DNA from: Acidobacteriota bacterium
GTDB taxonomy: Bacteria; Acidobacteriota; Blastocatellia; RBC074
Assembly (NCBI GenBank): GCA_018268995.1
Contig: JAFDVL010000118.1
Location: 1 to 57,303, forward strand
DNA: 57,303 nucleotides
Direction of reading: 5' to 3'
Made by a program: the position numbers and the translations under genes. The notes beneath the pieces are model-generated. The model had not been told where the DNA came from. It worked only from the letters and a program-made list of their open reading frames with translations, and made no database searches. Positions 15,037-23,333 of this stretch are shown here, piece by piece. Each line of letters starts with the position of its first letter. Position 1 is the first letter of the stretch.

Positions 15037-16659
15037 ATGCAACGCATCACCACTTTTCTTGTTGCTGTGTTCGTTGTTGTTCTTGTGGCTACGCCGTTTC
15101 AGGCCATGATGCAGAAACGCCCCGCTCGGCCCGCCCCGCAACCTGCGTCCAAATCCGCCGTGATGACCAATCAGGATGTGATCAAACTGGCGCAGGCGAA
15201 GATCAGCGAAGACATCGTCATTACTAAAATCCAGCAGTCGAAAACGAACTTCGACACCTCTGTCGAAGCCCTCGTCGCATTGCAAAAAGCCGGTGTTAGC
15301 GAACGCGTAATTAAGGCAATGATGAATCCCGCTGCGGCTTCACAACCAGCGTCGAATCCAGAACCCAAAACGATTGCGCCTGCACGCAGCGGCGCGCCTT
15401 CTCCGACGGCTAATAAATTAGCCGAAGCGCCAGTACATAAACCGCTCGAAGCCGTTGCGGAAGGCAAGCCCGGCACGTTTATGATTCGTGCGAAGCCAAC
15501 ACCGCCCCCGCCCCCGCGCGCCGCGATCAGTGCTGCGCCGCAAAATTATGGCTTGTACACAGAACAGGGTGGCAAGCTCGTTCCGATTGGGCGCATTCAA
15601 ACCAAAGTGCAACTCAGCAAATGGCGTACGATTGTGGCGACGAAAGTTCCCTTCATTCGCCAAAAGGTAGACATCAACATTCCCGGTGCGCATTCCGACA
15701 CGCGTACCGACATCGCTCGCCCGGCGTTTTATGCGTTTTTCCCGCCGAGCCGCGACGTATCCAAATTCAAATTGATTCATTGCAAGATCACAGGGCAGGG
15801 CTTTGATCAACGCACCGTGTCGAATCTTTCGATTATGTTCAGCCGCGAACAAAATCAGGACGAAATTCTCTGCGACATTGGCCCGACCAATCACAAAGAT
15901 TTGTATCGCATTCTCCCACGCGAAGATTTGCCGTCGGGCGAATTCAGCTTTGTCGAAGGCAACCCCGGCGCACAGGCTTCGACCAACGTGGACATTATTG
16001 ACGTGTGGGATTTCGGCGTGGATTTGAAAGACGACAAGCTCGGCATCAGCGAATACCTCGACAAATATTCGCTGCTCTCAAAAGGCGATGTCACGTTCCT
16101 GAATTGGTCAAAAGACGAAGCGCAGAAAATTGTAGACACTCACGCGGGCAGCGAAGACGTGCGCGGTTCGATGCAGGGCTGGTTCAAGCGGCAATTCTCT
16201 TCGCTCGGCGTGTATTGGGTGGACAACGAATTTGCGCGCGCCTTTGCCCGTCTGGAAATGCTTGACCGCAATCTGACGCCAGAACAAGCCACAAAGCTGG
16301 CGGCAATGCTGATGGACGTAGATCAAAATCATCATTACGTGATGGTAACGCTGGGGCAAAAGCTCGGCTCCGGTCGCTTGATTGGCGCGAACGAGGCCGA
16401 ACGGCGGATGCGGCCATTTGATGCCGTGCTGTACAACGCCAAAAATGACGACATCATTGTGCCCGCGAAAAAGATGGAAGGTTTGGGCGGCTATGCTGGA
16501 GTCTTCAAAGTGACGTTTGATCGCGCCGCTATCAAAGGCCAGTTGCTCAGCCCCAGCCCGGATGTGTTTTTTGAGGCGAGGCTGAATCAGAATCTGGATC
16601 TGAAGGTCAAATTCCGCACCGAACAAATCACTGCCAAAGTTGCGGTGGCGACGCAGTGA
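15037..16659 (+). CDS. Exported protein of unknown function with N-terminal helical domain
   Basis: A 540-residue protein. A signal peptide (about 1-25, MQRITTFLVAVFVVVLVATP) is followed by a Pro/Ala linker and a 60-residue helical unit (NQDVIKLAQAKISEDIVITK, then FDTSVEALVALQKAGVSERV) that I recall from many acidobacterial exported proteins. A second Pro-rich linker (about 155-170) leads to a 370-residue domain I do not recognise, with no membrane segment or catalytic motif seen. The start has AGGAGG nine bases upstream. Because it shares the bipartite upstream motif with the FHA-protease and a kinase gene, it may be an envelope component or target of that signalling block (inference). It converges on acnA. 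Confidence 0.8.
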   Translation: MQRITTFLVAVFVVVLVATPFQAMMQKRPARPAPQPASKSAVMTNQDVIKLAQAKISEDIVITKIQQSKTNFDTSVEALVALQKAGVSERVIKAMMNPAAASQPASNPEPKTIAPARSGAPSPTANKLAEAPVHKPLEAVAEGKPGTFMIRAKPTPPPPPRAAISAAPQNYGLYTEQGGKLVPIGRIQTKVQLSKWRTIVATKVPFIRQKVDINIPGAHSDTRTDIARPAFYAFFPPSRDVSKFKLIHCKITGQGFDQRTVSNLSIMFSREQNQDEILCDIGPTNHKDLYRILPREDLPSGEFSFVEGNPGAQASTNVDIIDVWDFGVDLKDDKLGISEYLDKYSLLSKGDVTFLNWSKDEAQKIVDTHAGSEDVRGSMQGWFKRQFSSLGVYWVDNEFARAFARLEMLDRNLTPEQATKLAAMLMDVDQNHHYVMVTLGQKLGSGRLIGANEAERRMRPFDAVLYNAKNDDIIVPAKKMEGLGGYAGVFKVTFDRAAIKGQLLSPSPDVFFEARLNQNLDLKVKFRTEQITAKVAVATQ

Positions 16660-16680
16660 TGCGCAGAGTTTAATGCAAAT

Positions 16681-16708
16681 AAAAAAAGGGAAAGAGCACT
16701 CTCTTTCC
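16681..16708 (-). terminator. Intrinsic terminator of acnA
   Basis: On the minus strand GGGAAAGAG and CTCTTTCCC form a perfect 9-bp stem (16687-16695 with 16700-16708) with a 4-base loop, followed by a run of T (A-run at 16681-16686 on the plus strand). It lies 36 bases past the acnA stop. The plus-strand gene ending at 16659 may also use the stem, though its T-run is weak. Confidence 0.8.
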
Positions 16709-16743
16709 CCTTGCTATGTCTGATTGCTATGTCTGAAGGTTTT

Positions 16744-19458
16744 TTACGCCTTTGCCACCAACTGCCGCAGCACATACGGCAGGATGCCGCCGTGCAAGTA
16801 ATACTCCACTTCAATCGGCGTATCAATGCGCAGGGTGACGGGCACTTCCTGCTTGTCGCCGTTCGCTCGATGAATGATCAGTGTGACGTCCATCATCGGT
16901 CTGATGCCTTCGGCGATGCCAACCAAATCAAAGCTTTCCGTGCCGTCCAGCCCGAGCGTTTGGGCGTTTGTGCCTTCTTTGAATTGGCACGGCAATACGC
17001 CCATTCCGACTAAGTTGGAACGATGAATGCGCTCGAAGCTTTGTGCTACGACTGCGCTGACGCCAAGTAACCGTGTGCCTTTGGCCGCCCAGTCGCGCGA
17101 GCTTCCGGTGCCGTATTCTTGTCCGGCTAACACAACTAACGGGGTGCCTGATTCCTGATATTTCATCGCCGCATCGTAAATGCTGAGCTGTTCGCCGCTG
17201 GGTTGCAGCTTGGTCACGCCGCCTTCGACGCCGGGAACCATCAGGTTTTTGATGCGAACGTTGGCGAATGTGCCACGCGTCATAATGCGATCATTGCCGC
17301 GTCGTGAGCCGTACGAATTGAAATCCGCCGGAGCGACGCCGTTAGCCTGTAAATACACACCTGCGGGCGAAGTCGCTTTGATTGAACCGGCAGGTGAGAT
17401 GTGATCAGTTGTGACCGAATCGCCGAAAATTGCCAGTGCGCGTGCGCCTTCAATGTTTTTCGCCGTGCCTGCGCTCATCCCGAAATTTTCAAAGAATGGC
17501 GGTTGCTGAATGTACGTCGAGTTTTCATCCCACTTGTAAACATCACCCGTAGTGCTGGGAATCTCATTCCACAACGGATTTTCCGAAGTGAAATCGCTGT
17601 ACAAACGACGATATGTGTCCGCGTCCATCGCCGCGCCCATCACGGCTTTGACTTCGTCAGTGGTCGGCCAAATATCTTTCAGAAAAACCTCCGCGCCGTC
17701 GCTGCCTTTGCCGATAGGCTCTTGGCTCATATCAATGTTGACGCGGCCTGCCAGCGCGAACGCGACGACGAGGGGCGGCGACATTAAGAAATTCGCTTTG
17801 ATGGATTGATGCACGCGGGCTTCAAAATTGCGATTGCCTGACAGTACCGAAGCGGCAACGATGTCGTTTTCGACAATCGCTCTTTCAAGCCCAGAATCCA
17901 GCGGGCCAGAGTTGCCGATACAAGTTGTGCAACCGTAACCCACTGTATTGAAGCCGATTTGATCAAGGTAATTTTGTAAGCCTGTTTTGTTCAGATATTC
18001 CGTGACGACGCGCGAGCCTGGACCGAGCGAAGTTTTGACGGATGGCTTCGGTTTCAAGCCTTTTTCGACGGCCTTTTTCGCTACCAAACCAGCGGCGAGC
18101 ATGACGCCGGGGTTGGAAGTGTTAGTGCAAGATGTGATCGCCGCAATCAAAACTTCGCCGTGTCCGATTTCAACGGCTTGCGCGGTCGCGGCATTGTCGC
18201 TAACGGTGGCAGCAACTTTTTTGCTCAACTCTTCGGCAGGTTTGTTGTATCCGCTTTCGCTGACAGGTTTGCTAAACAAATCTGTGAACGTAGATTTCAT
18301 GCTGTTCAGAACAATGCGATCTTGCGGACGTTTTGGCCCTGCGACGCTGGGAACTACGTCGGCAAGATTTAATTCTAAAGTCTGGCTGTATTCGATGTCG
18401 CCAGCTTTTGGCATTCCGAACAAGCCTTGCGCTTGGAAATAATTTCTAAACGAATCCACTTGTTCATCCGTGCGGCCTGTGGCTTTTAGGTAATTGCAGG
18501 TTTCTTCGTCAATCGGGAAAAAGCCCATCGTCGCACCGTACTCAGGCGCCATGTTCGCAATCGTAGCGCGATCCACGAGCGACAACGAAGCTGCGCCTTC
18601 GCCAAAATATTCAACGAACTTGCCGACCACTTTTGCTTTGCGCAACATTTCGGTGCAGGTCAGCACGAGGTCAGTTGCCGTCACGCCTTCTTTCAATTCG
18701 CCGTGCAGGTGAAAGCCGACCACGTCAGGCGTCAGGAAATACACGGGCTGACCGAGCATTCCGGCTTCTGCTTCAATGCCGCCCACGCCCCAGCCAACAA
18801 TTCCTAAGCCGTTAATCATGGTAGTGTGCGAATCGGTTCCGACCAATGTGTCAGGGTAATAAACCCCATCTTTTTCGAGCACGCCTTTCGCCAAATATTC
18901 GAGGTTGACCTGATGCACAATGCCGATGCCGGGCGGCACGACTTTGAACGTATCAAATGCCTGCATTCCCCATTTCAAAAATTCGTAGCGTTGGCGGTTG
19001 CGCTGGAATTCGATTTCCATGTTTTTCTTCAGCGCGTCCGAAGTGCCGAAATAATCTACTTGGACGGAGTGATCTACGACGAGGTCAACGGGCACAAGCG
19101 GTTCGACAACCTTTGGATTTTTGCCCAGCCCTGCGACCGTTGAGCGCATCGCCGCCAAATCCACCAGCAACGGAACGCCTGTGAAATCCTGCAAGACTAC
19201 GCGGGCGACGACGAACGGAATTTCAGCGGTGCGTGTTTCGTTGGCTTTCCAATTCGCCAGCACGCGCACATCGCCTTCACTAATTTTGAGGCCATCAAAA
19301 TTGCGTAAAACAGATTCAAGTACGATGCGAATACTAACGGGGAGCTTGGAAATGGCTGCAACCCCTTCTTTTTCGAGTTGTGGTAGCGAATAAAAATTTG
19401 CGGATTGCCCTCCGCCAGTGGTGAATGTCTGAAGTGAATTGAAAAGATTGTGCGACAT
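16744..19458 (-). CDS. acnA: Aconitate hydratase A
   Basis: A 904-residue [4Fe-4S] enzyme interconverting citrate and isocitrate in the TCA cycle. Family motifs in order: DSHTTMINGLGIVGWGVGG, the cluster ligand in ITSCTNTSNP (first Cys), the GYGCTTCIGNSG pair of cluster cysteines, GDSVTTDHISPAGS and GSSRDWAAKGT in the swivelling C-terminal domain. Length and order fit the AcnA/IRP1 type and not AcnB. The ATG at 19458 starts at the usual N-terminus (MSHNLFNSLQTF) with GAGGAA upstream. The 24 codons before it are not family-like. It lies downstream of nrdJ, separated by a palindromic element, and ends in an intrinsic terminator. Confidence 0.97.
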   Translation of the reverse strand: MSHNLFNSLQTFTTGGGQSANFYSLPQLEKEGVAAISKLPVSIRIVLESVLRNFDGLKISEGDVRVLANWKANETRTAEIPFVVARVVLQDFTGVPLLVDLAAMRSTVAGLGKNPKVVEPLVPVDLVVDHSVQVDYFGTSDALKKNMEIEFQRNRQRYEFLKWGMQAFDTFKVVPPGIGIVHQVNLEYLAKGVLEKDGVYYPDTLVGTDSHTTMINGLGIVGWGVGGIEAEAGMLGQPVYFLTPDVVGFHLHGELKEGVTATDLVLTCTEMLRKAKVVGKFVEYFGEGAASLSLVDRATIANMAPEYGATMGFFPIDEETCNYLKATGRTDEQVDSFRNYFQAQGLFGMPKAGDIEYSQTLELNLADVVPSVAGPKRPQDRIVLNSMKSTFTDLFSKPVSESGYNKPAEELSKKVAATVSDNAATAQAVEIGHGEVLIAAITSCTNTSNPGVMLAAGLVAKKAVEKGLKPKPSVKTSLGPGSRVVTEYLNKTGLQNYLDQIGFNTVGYGCTTCIGNSGPLDSGLERAIVENDIVAASVLSGNRNFEARVHQSIKANFLMSPPLVVAFALAGRVNIDMSQEPIGKGSDGAEVFLKDIWPTTDEVKAVMGAAMDADTYRRLYSDFTSENPLWNEIPSTTGDVYKWDENSTYIQQPPFFENFGMSAGTAKNIEGARALAIFGDSVTTDHISPAGSIKATSPAGVYLQANGVAPADFNSYGSRRGNDRIMTRGTFANVRIKNLMVPGVEGGVTKLQPSGEQLSIYDAAMKYQESGTPLVVLAGQEYGTGSSRDWAAKGTRLLGVSAVVAQSFERIHRSNLVGMGVLPCQFKEGTNAQTLGLDGTESFDLVGIAEGIRPMMDVTLIIHRANGDKQEVPVTLRIDTPIEVEYYLHGGILPYVLRQLVAKA

Positions 19459-19546
19459 AGTTCCTCGTGGTGAAATTTGGGGTCTGAACCGAAAAAAGCG
19501 AGTGTATAGGCTGGCGTGAGAAATCGTCAAGCAAGGTGAGGATCTG

Positions 19547-19617
19547 GCGGAAGCCCGACTGTGAAAGAGGGCGTGTAGGATTGTTCTGTACGCTTTCCGT
19601 CACAGCCGGGCTTCCGC
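19547..19617. repeat. Facing-arm element, GCGGAAGCCCG family
   Basis: The left arm GCGGAAGCCCGACTGTGAAA... (from 19547) and the right arm ending ...CAGCCGGGCTTCCGC (to 19617) are reverse complements over about 28 bases with a spacer of about 15 bases. It lies between the nrdJ stop and the acnA start, where it could attenuate transcription between them. It is a separate sequence family from the other elements here. Confidence 0.75.
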
Positions 19618-19629
19618 TTTTTACTACGA

Positions 19630-21969
19630 CTACGAACATTTCGACCACGAACAATCATTGCACGTGTCGCAGCCGCCATTGCGAAAGAGGTTCGTTGAAC
19701 CACATTCAGGGCAGGTCTTGCCCGTGATTCGTTGTGCCATGATCTCCGATTTGGGCACAGCGTCTTGCAATCCGTCTATGCGGCGCTGGGTAATCATTAG
19801 GCATTCGGCTACGGCCTGTTCAGGGGACGTAATCAGCCGTTGATTGAAAAACAGCGCGTGCGTGCCCGTGATCTTATTCAGGATTTGCGAGACTTCGTTC
19901 ACGCTGAATCCGCCACGGAGCATCTTTGACGCCAGCATTCCCACGCTTGCAGAAAGTGGGCCATTGCCGAAGACTTCAAGGATTTGCTGTCCGTCGTGAT
20001 TAATGGTCACGTATAGATTTTGTCCATCGAAAGGAATTTGCCAGGTGAACCCGCTTAATTCGCGCGGACGATTCACTCTGGTCGTTGCTGGAAGAGAAAA
20101 TTCTGCTTTGGGCGCAGACGTGGCGGATGGCGTTGTTTGTGGCGTTGTTTGTATTGTTGTCAACACCTGCTCATCACGCGAACCATCGCGGTAATAACTT
20201 ACAGCCTTGACGCCAAACTTCCAGGCCAGCCGATGTACGCGATCTGTATCTTCCAGGGTGTAACCGGCAGGTGCATTCACGGTCTTGGAGATCGAATTGT
20301 CAACGTGTTGCTGAAAAGCTTTCAGCATGGACAAATGTTCATCTGGCGTCAGGGAATGCGCGTCTACGAAATAATCGGGCAACTCGCAGTATCGCTTTTC
20401 GATTTGCTCGGCGGCGGCTTCGACGGAAGCTTCATTCAATGGGTCAAACGTGAGGCCCAATACCTGTGCGGCCAACGGATGGGCGTAAACGCGTTTGCCC
20501 AGCGTGTCCTTTCGCACGTAAGCGTATGAAAAATTCGGCTCGCAGCCGGAACTCGTCTCCGCAACCAATGAAATCGTCCCTGTTGGCGCGACGGTGGTGA
20601 CTTCGTAATTTCGTGGCGTGAGCGGAATGCTGCGATCTACGCCGACTTTCCCGTACAACAGGGTTTCATACGATGCGCGGTTCGGTTCAAACTCTGGCAT
20701 TACACCTTTTTCTGCCCCGATGGCTAATGACGCCTGCCACGATTCGCGCCGAATAAATTGCATCAACAGCTCGGCGTAATTTGCCGCTTCCTCGCTGCCG
20801 TACTTCATTCGTTTGTGCAGCAGCAAATCCGCGAAGCCCATAATCCCAAGGCCAATCGGGCGCGTACGATGCACGACATCGTGAATTTGCGCCAGTGGCC
20901 AGTCACACACATCTACCACGTTATCGAGAAAGCGGACGCACCAATAAATATCCCGCTTCAATCGTTCCCAGTCGAGATCGTTGTTCGCCTGATCGTAATA
21001 CTTGGCGACGTCAATCGAGCCAAGATTGCAGGCGTTGTAATCGTGCAGCATTTGCTCAGCGCAGGGGTTTGACGCGCGCTTTGGTCCCATCGAATTCATC
21101 AGCGGGTTATGCCGATTGACGTTATCAATAAAGATAATTCCCGGCTCTGCCCATTGATGTGTCGAGGCAATGATGCGCCGCCAGACATCCGGCGCGAAAA
21201 TCATGCCGGGATGCGGTGGCTCCTGGCCGTTGTAATTGTACTCTCCGCCTGCGCCTTGATCTGCTTTCGGATCGAAGACGGCCCTTGTCCAGGGTTGATC
21301 GTCGAATTCTGTTTGGAACCATTCATTGTTTTCAACAGCTTCGAGGAATTTATCTGTGACCGTGACAGAAATATTGAAATTCGTCAGACTCCTCTGATCA
21401 TTCTTGGCGTGGATAAAACGCAGGATGTCAGGATGCGCAACTGAAAGAATTCCCATGTTGGCCCCGCGCCGCACGCCGCCTTGCTTAACGACTTCCGTCA
21501 CGGTGTTGACGATTTGCATAAAGGAAACCGGGCCAGAGGCTGTGCCACGCGAATCGCTGACCGGGGAGCCTGCCGGGCGTAATCGTTCATACGTCATGCC
21601 CGTTCCGCCACCGCTTTGATGAATCAAGGCGCAAAATTTCGCGTGATCCATGATTTCATCCAGTGAATCCGGGACTGGCAAGACAAAGCAGGCTGCAAGC
21701 ATCGCTTTGGGTTTGCCTGCGTTGACCAGACAGGGTGTGTTTGGAATGAACAGACGATGCAGCATAATCTCGCGCATAACCTGCACGAACTCTTCGCGGT
21801 GGCGAGCTTCTGTTTCGGCGCGGCTGACGAAGGCAACAACGCGCTCCACAATATCGCTCCAGTCTTCAATCGGGTGACTGTTGCTATCTTTCATGGCATA
21901 GCGTTTGGCGACGACTTTTTGGGCATTTAAACTCAAAGGAGTTTTGGCGGTGAGAGTGGCTTGCAACAT
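19630..21969 (-). CDS. nrdJ: Adenosylcobalamin-dependent (class II) ribonucleotide reductase
   Basis: A 779-residue enzyme that reduces ribonucleotides to deoxyribonucleotides using adenosylcobalamin in place of oxygen or a glycyl radical. The family is recognised from IPNTPCLVNAGKPKAMLAAC (active-site region), GGGTGMTYERLRP, SNPCAEQ (cysteine and glutamate of the active site), the helix-rich core, and the C-terminal NrdJ domain ending in a zinc-ribbon/redox tail (CPECGSTNLFRNGGC, then CNDCSW). The ATG at 21969 (MLQATLTAKT) has GAGG upstream. A longer frame to 22035 lacks support. No cobalamin riboswitch is evident in the 116-base upstream region. It diverges from the radical SAM gene. Confidence 0.95.
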   Translation of the reverse strand: MLQATLTAKTPLSLNAQKVVAKRYAMKDSNSHPIEDWSDIVERVVAFVSRAETEARHREEFVQVMREIMLHRLFIPNTPCLVNAGKPKAMLAACFVLPVPDSLDEIMDHAKFCALIHQSGGGTGMTYERLRPAGSPVSDSRGTASGPVSFMQIVNTVTEVVKQGGVRRGANMGILSVAHPDILRFIHAKNDQRSLTNFNISVTVTDKFLEAVENNEWFQTEFDDQPWTRAVFDPKADQGAGGEYNYNGQEPPHPGMIFAPDVWRRIIASTHQWAEPGIIFIDNVNRHNPLMNSMGPKRASNPCAEQMLHDYNACNLGSIDVAKYYDQANNDLDWERLKRDIYWCVRFLDNVVDVCDWPLAQIHDVVHRTRPIGLGIMGFADLLLHKRMKYGSEEAANYAELLMQFIRRESWQASLAIGAEKGVMPEFEPNRASYETLLYGKVGVDRSIPLTPRNYEVTTVAPTGTISLVAETSSGCEPNFSYAYVRKDTLGKRVYAHPLAAQVLGLTFDPLNEASVEAAAEQIEKRYCELPDYFVDAHSLTPDEHLSMLKAFQQHVDNSISKTVNAPAGYTLEDTDRVHRLAWKFGVKAVSYYRDGSRDEQVLTTIQTTPQTTPSATSAPKAEFSLPATTRVNRPRELSGFTWQIPFDGQNLYVTINHDGQQILEVFGNGPLSASVGMLASKMLRGGFSVNEVSQILNKITGTHALFFNQRLITSPEQAVAECLMITQRRIDGLQDAVPKSEIMAQRITGKTCPECGSTNLFRNGGCDTCNDCSWSKCS

Positions 21970-22085
21970 AAATTTGATAACCTCGATATTAGAATCCAGT
22001 GGGGAAAAATACGCAATAAAGCCGTTTGTAGGCAATCTTTATTCCACTATCTGCCGGGGCACGTAATTTGCCAAATATACTCTTT

Positions 22086-22874
22086 ATGACAGAGAACCGA
22101 AATCTTCCCACCTCAACTGTGTATGGCCCCGTGCAATCCTGGCGCGTCGGAAAATCGCTTGGCATTGATTTACTGTATGTAAATTCGATTTGCTCGTTTC
22201 GCTGTGTCTACTGCCAACTGGGGAAAATTAACGATCACACACTGGGGCGGAAAATTTACGCGCCGACCAAAAAAGTTATTGCCGACTTGAAAGCCAGTCT
22301 TTGGCAGGAGGCTGATGTGATTACTTTTTCGGGCAATGGCGAGCCGACCCTTGCTGCCAACTTGGGCGAAGTCATCCAGCAAATAAAAGCCTTCACGGGC
22401 AAACCGATTGTCGTGCTGACTAATGCCACCACGCTCAACAATCCTGCTGTCAGAAATGATTTGCAGGGCGCGGATAAAATCTTTTGTAAGCTGGATGCAG
22501 CAACAGATCGCACGCTGCAATTAATAGATCGCCCCGTTGCCGGAATCACAATTCGCAGTATTGTCGAAGGCATTAAAACTTTGCGCAAAGAATACGCGGG
22601 GCATCTGGCAATTCAAACGATGCTCTTGCCCGTCAATGAAAACGAAGCCATCGCCCTTGCAGCGCTTCTGAATGAAATCCGGCCTGACGAAGTGCAACTG
22701 AATACGCCCTCGCGCCCGGTTCCCCGCGAATGGATTTTTGAATCACGCGGTAATCATGAAGCGTCGTTCGACAACGCCGCGAAATTGCGTATGCCAACTC
22801 AGGAAAAGCTCGCGGAAATCGAGCAGCAGTTACGGCAACTGACAGGCCTGGAAATCATTACCAAACGAAGCTGA
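22086..22874 (+). CDS. Radical SAM protein, COG0731-like
   Basis: A 262-residue radical SAM enzyme. The [4Fe-4S] cluster motif CxxxCxxC is seen in SICSFRCVYCQLGK at about residues 41-54. SAM-contacting elements follow as FSGNGEPTLA (GEPT) near residue 88 and LTNATTL. The opening YGPVQSWRVGKSLGIDLL and the overall spacing resemble the COG0731 (wybutosine-synthesis-like) radical SAM group, whose bacterial members mostly have no assigned substrate. The ATG at 22086 is preferred over a TTG six codons upstream because the family N-terminus is short. Neither has a Shine-Dalgarno. It diverges from nrdJ and is followed by a GC-rich hairpin. Confidence 0.85.
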   Translation: MTENRNLPTSTVYGPVQSWRVGKSLGIDLLYVNSICSFRCVYCQLGKINDHTLGRKIYAPTKKVIADLKASLWQEADVITFSGNGEPTLAANLGEVIQQIKAFTGKPIVVLTNATTLNNPAVRNDLQGADKIFCKLDAATDRTLQLIDRPVAGITIRSIVEGIKTLRKEYAGHLAIQTMLLPVNENEAIALAALLNEIRPDEVQLNTPSRPVPREWIFESRGNHEASFDNAAKLRMPTQEKLAEIEQQLRQLTGLEIITKRS

Positions 22875-22901
22875 AAAAATTGCGTCATGCCTTAAAGCGA
22901 A

Positions 22902-22928
22902 GACGGGCCACTTTGCTTCCCGCCCGTC
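22902..22928 (+). terminator. Hairpin after the radical SAM gene
   Basis: GACGGGC (22902-22908) pairs perfectly with GCCCGTC (22922-22928) across a 13-base loop, 28 bases past the stop and upstream of the tRNA promoter. Only a weak A-rich stretch follows, with no T-run, so termination is plausible but not certain. Confidence 0.4.
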
Positions 22929-22968
22929 AGAAAAACCGACCGTGAAAAGGCTCATTCCGCAATTATAC

Positions 22969-22997
22969 TTGCCACCAGCCCCACAATCCCGTAAATT
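22969..22997 (+). promoter_or_regulatory. Sigma70-type promoter of the tRNA-Arg gene
   Basis: TTGCCA (-35, 22969-22974), a 17-base spacer, and TAAATT (-10, 22992-22997). The tRNA 5' end is 11 bases beyond the -10 box, so the transcript would start only a few bases before the mature tRNA. Confidence 0.6.
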
Positions 22998-23007
22998 ACC
23001 GCGCTGT

Positions 23008-23301
23008 GCTCCCGTAGCTCAGGTGGATAGAGCATTTGCCTTCAAATAGGAGCCTGTACAGAGAATTTCAATTTGTACAGTGGAGGGTGCTATATCGGTG
23101 AAACTCTAAGGAAAACTACGGGATTCTATGACAACGCCGAGGGAACCTTGCAACGATTGCGGGGACTCCGTAGAGACTATACGCACCCAGGCTGCAATGC
23201 CTAAGACATAGTCCAGACCACAACTCATTCTTGAGCCTGGGGAAATCCAGGGTGGTAAGCTAAGCAAAGGGTCGCACGTTCGAGTCGTGCCGGGAGCACC
23301 A
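23008..23301 (+). tRNA. tRNA-Arg (anticodon UCU), interrupted by a group I intron
   Basis: The exons are 23008-23042 and 23260-23301. Joined, they give a perfect cloverleaf: acceptor GCTCCCG/CGGGAGC, D arm GCTC/GAGC, anticodon stem TTTGC/GCAAA with 7-base loop CTTCTAA (anticodon TCT, read by AGA), variable loop GGGTC, T stem GCACG/CGTGC with loop TTCGAGT, then the discriminator A and an encoded CCA (23299-23301). Without the intron removed the anticodon arm cannot form, so the tRNA depends on splicing. The junction falls after U34. A promoter lies immediately upstream, and panE begins 33 bases downstream. Confidence 0.93.
23043..23259 (+). ncRNA. Group I self-splicing intron in tRNA-Arg
   Basis: A 217-base intron with no reading frame. 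P1: exon/intron CCTTC (23039-23043) pairs with GGAGG (23082-23086), placing the required U-G wobble at the 5' splice site. A perfect CTGTACA/TGTACAG hairpin extends the P1 loop (23054-23060, 23074-23080). P3: GTGC near 23087-23090 with GCAC at 23183-23186. P7: GACTAT (23175-23180) with ATAGTC (23208-23213), inside the classic GTAGAGACTATACG context. P8: AGGC/GCCT (23189-23202). P9-type hairpins follow, including CCTGG/CCAGG. The intron ends in G (23259) as expected. The core (GGTGAAACTCTAAG, AACGCCGAGGG) closely resembles the Azoarcus tRNA-Ile intron, pointing to subgroup IC3. Confidence 0.92.
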
Positions 23302-23333
23302 GTTTTTCCCAACAATTCTCCCCTTTTTACTTT

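Noticed and set aside
21970..22085. Cobalamin riboswitch upstream of nrdJ
   Set aside because: The gap is only about 115 bases and shared with a divergent gene; no B12-box-like sequence was found.
23043..23259. tRNA interruption as an integration (att) scar of a mobile island
   Set aside because: Both exons are present in order, the insert has a complete group I core and only 217 bases, and no integrase is nearby.
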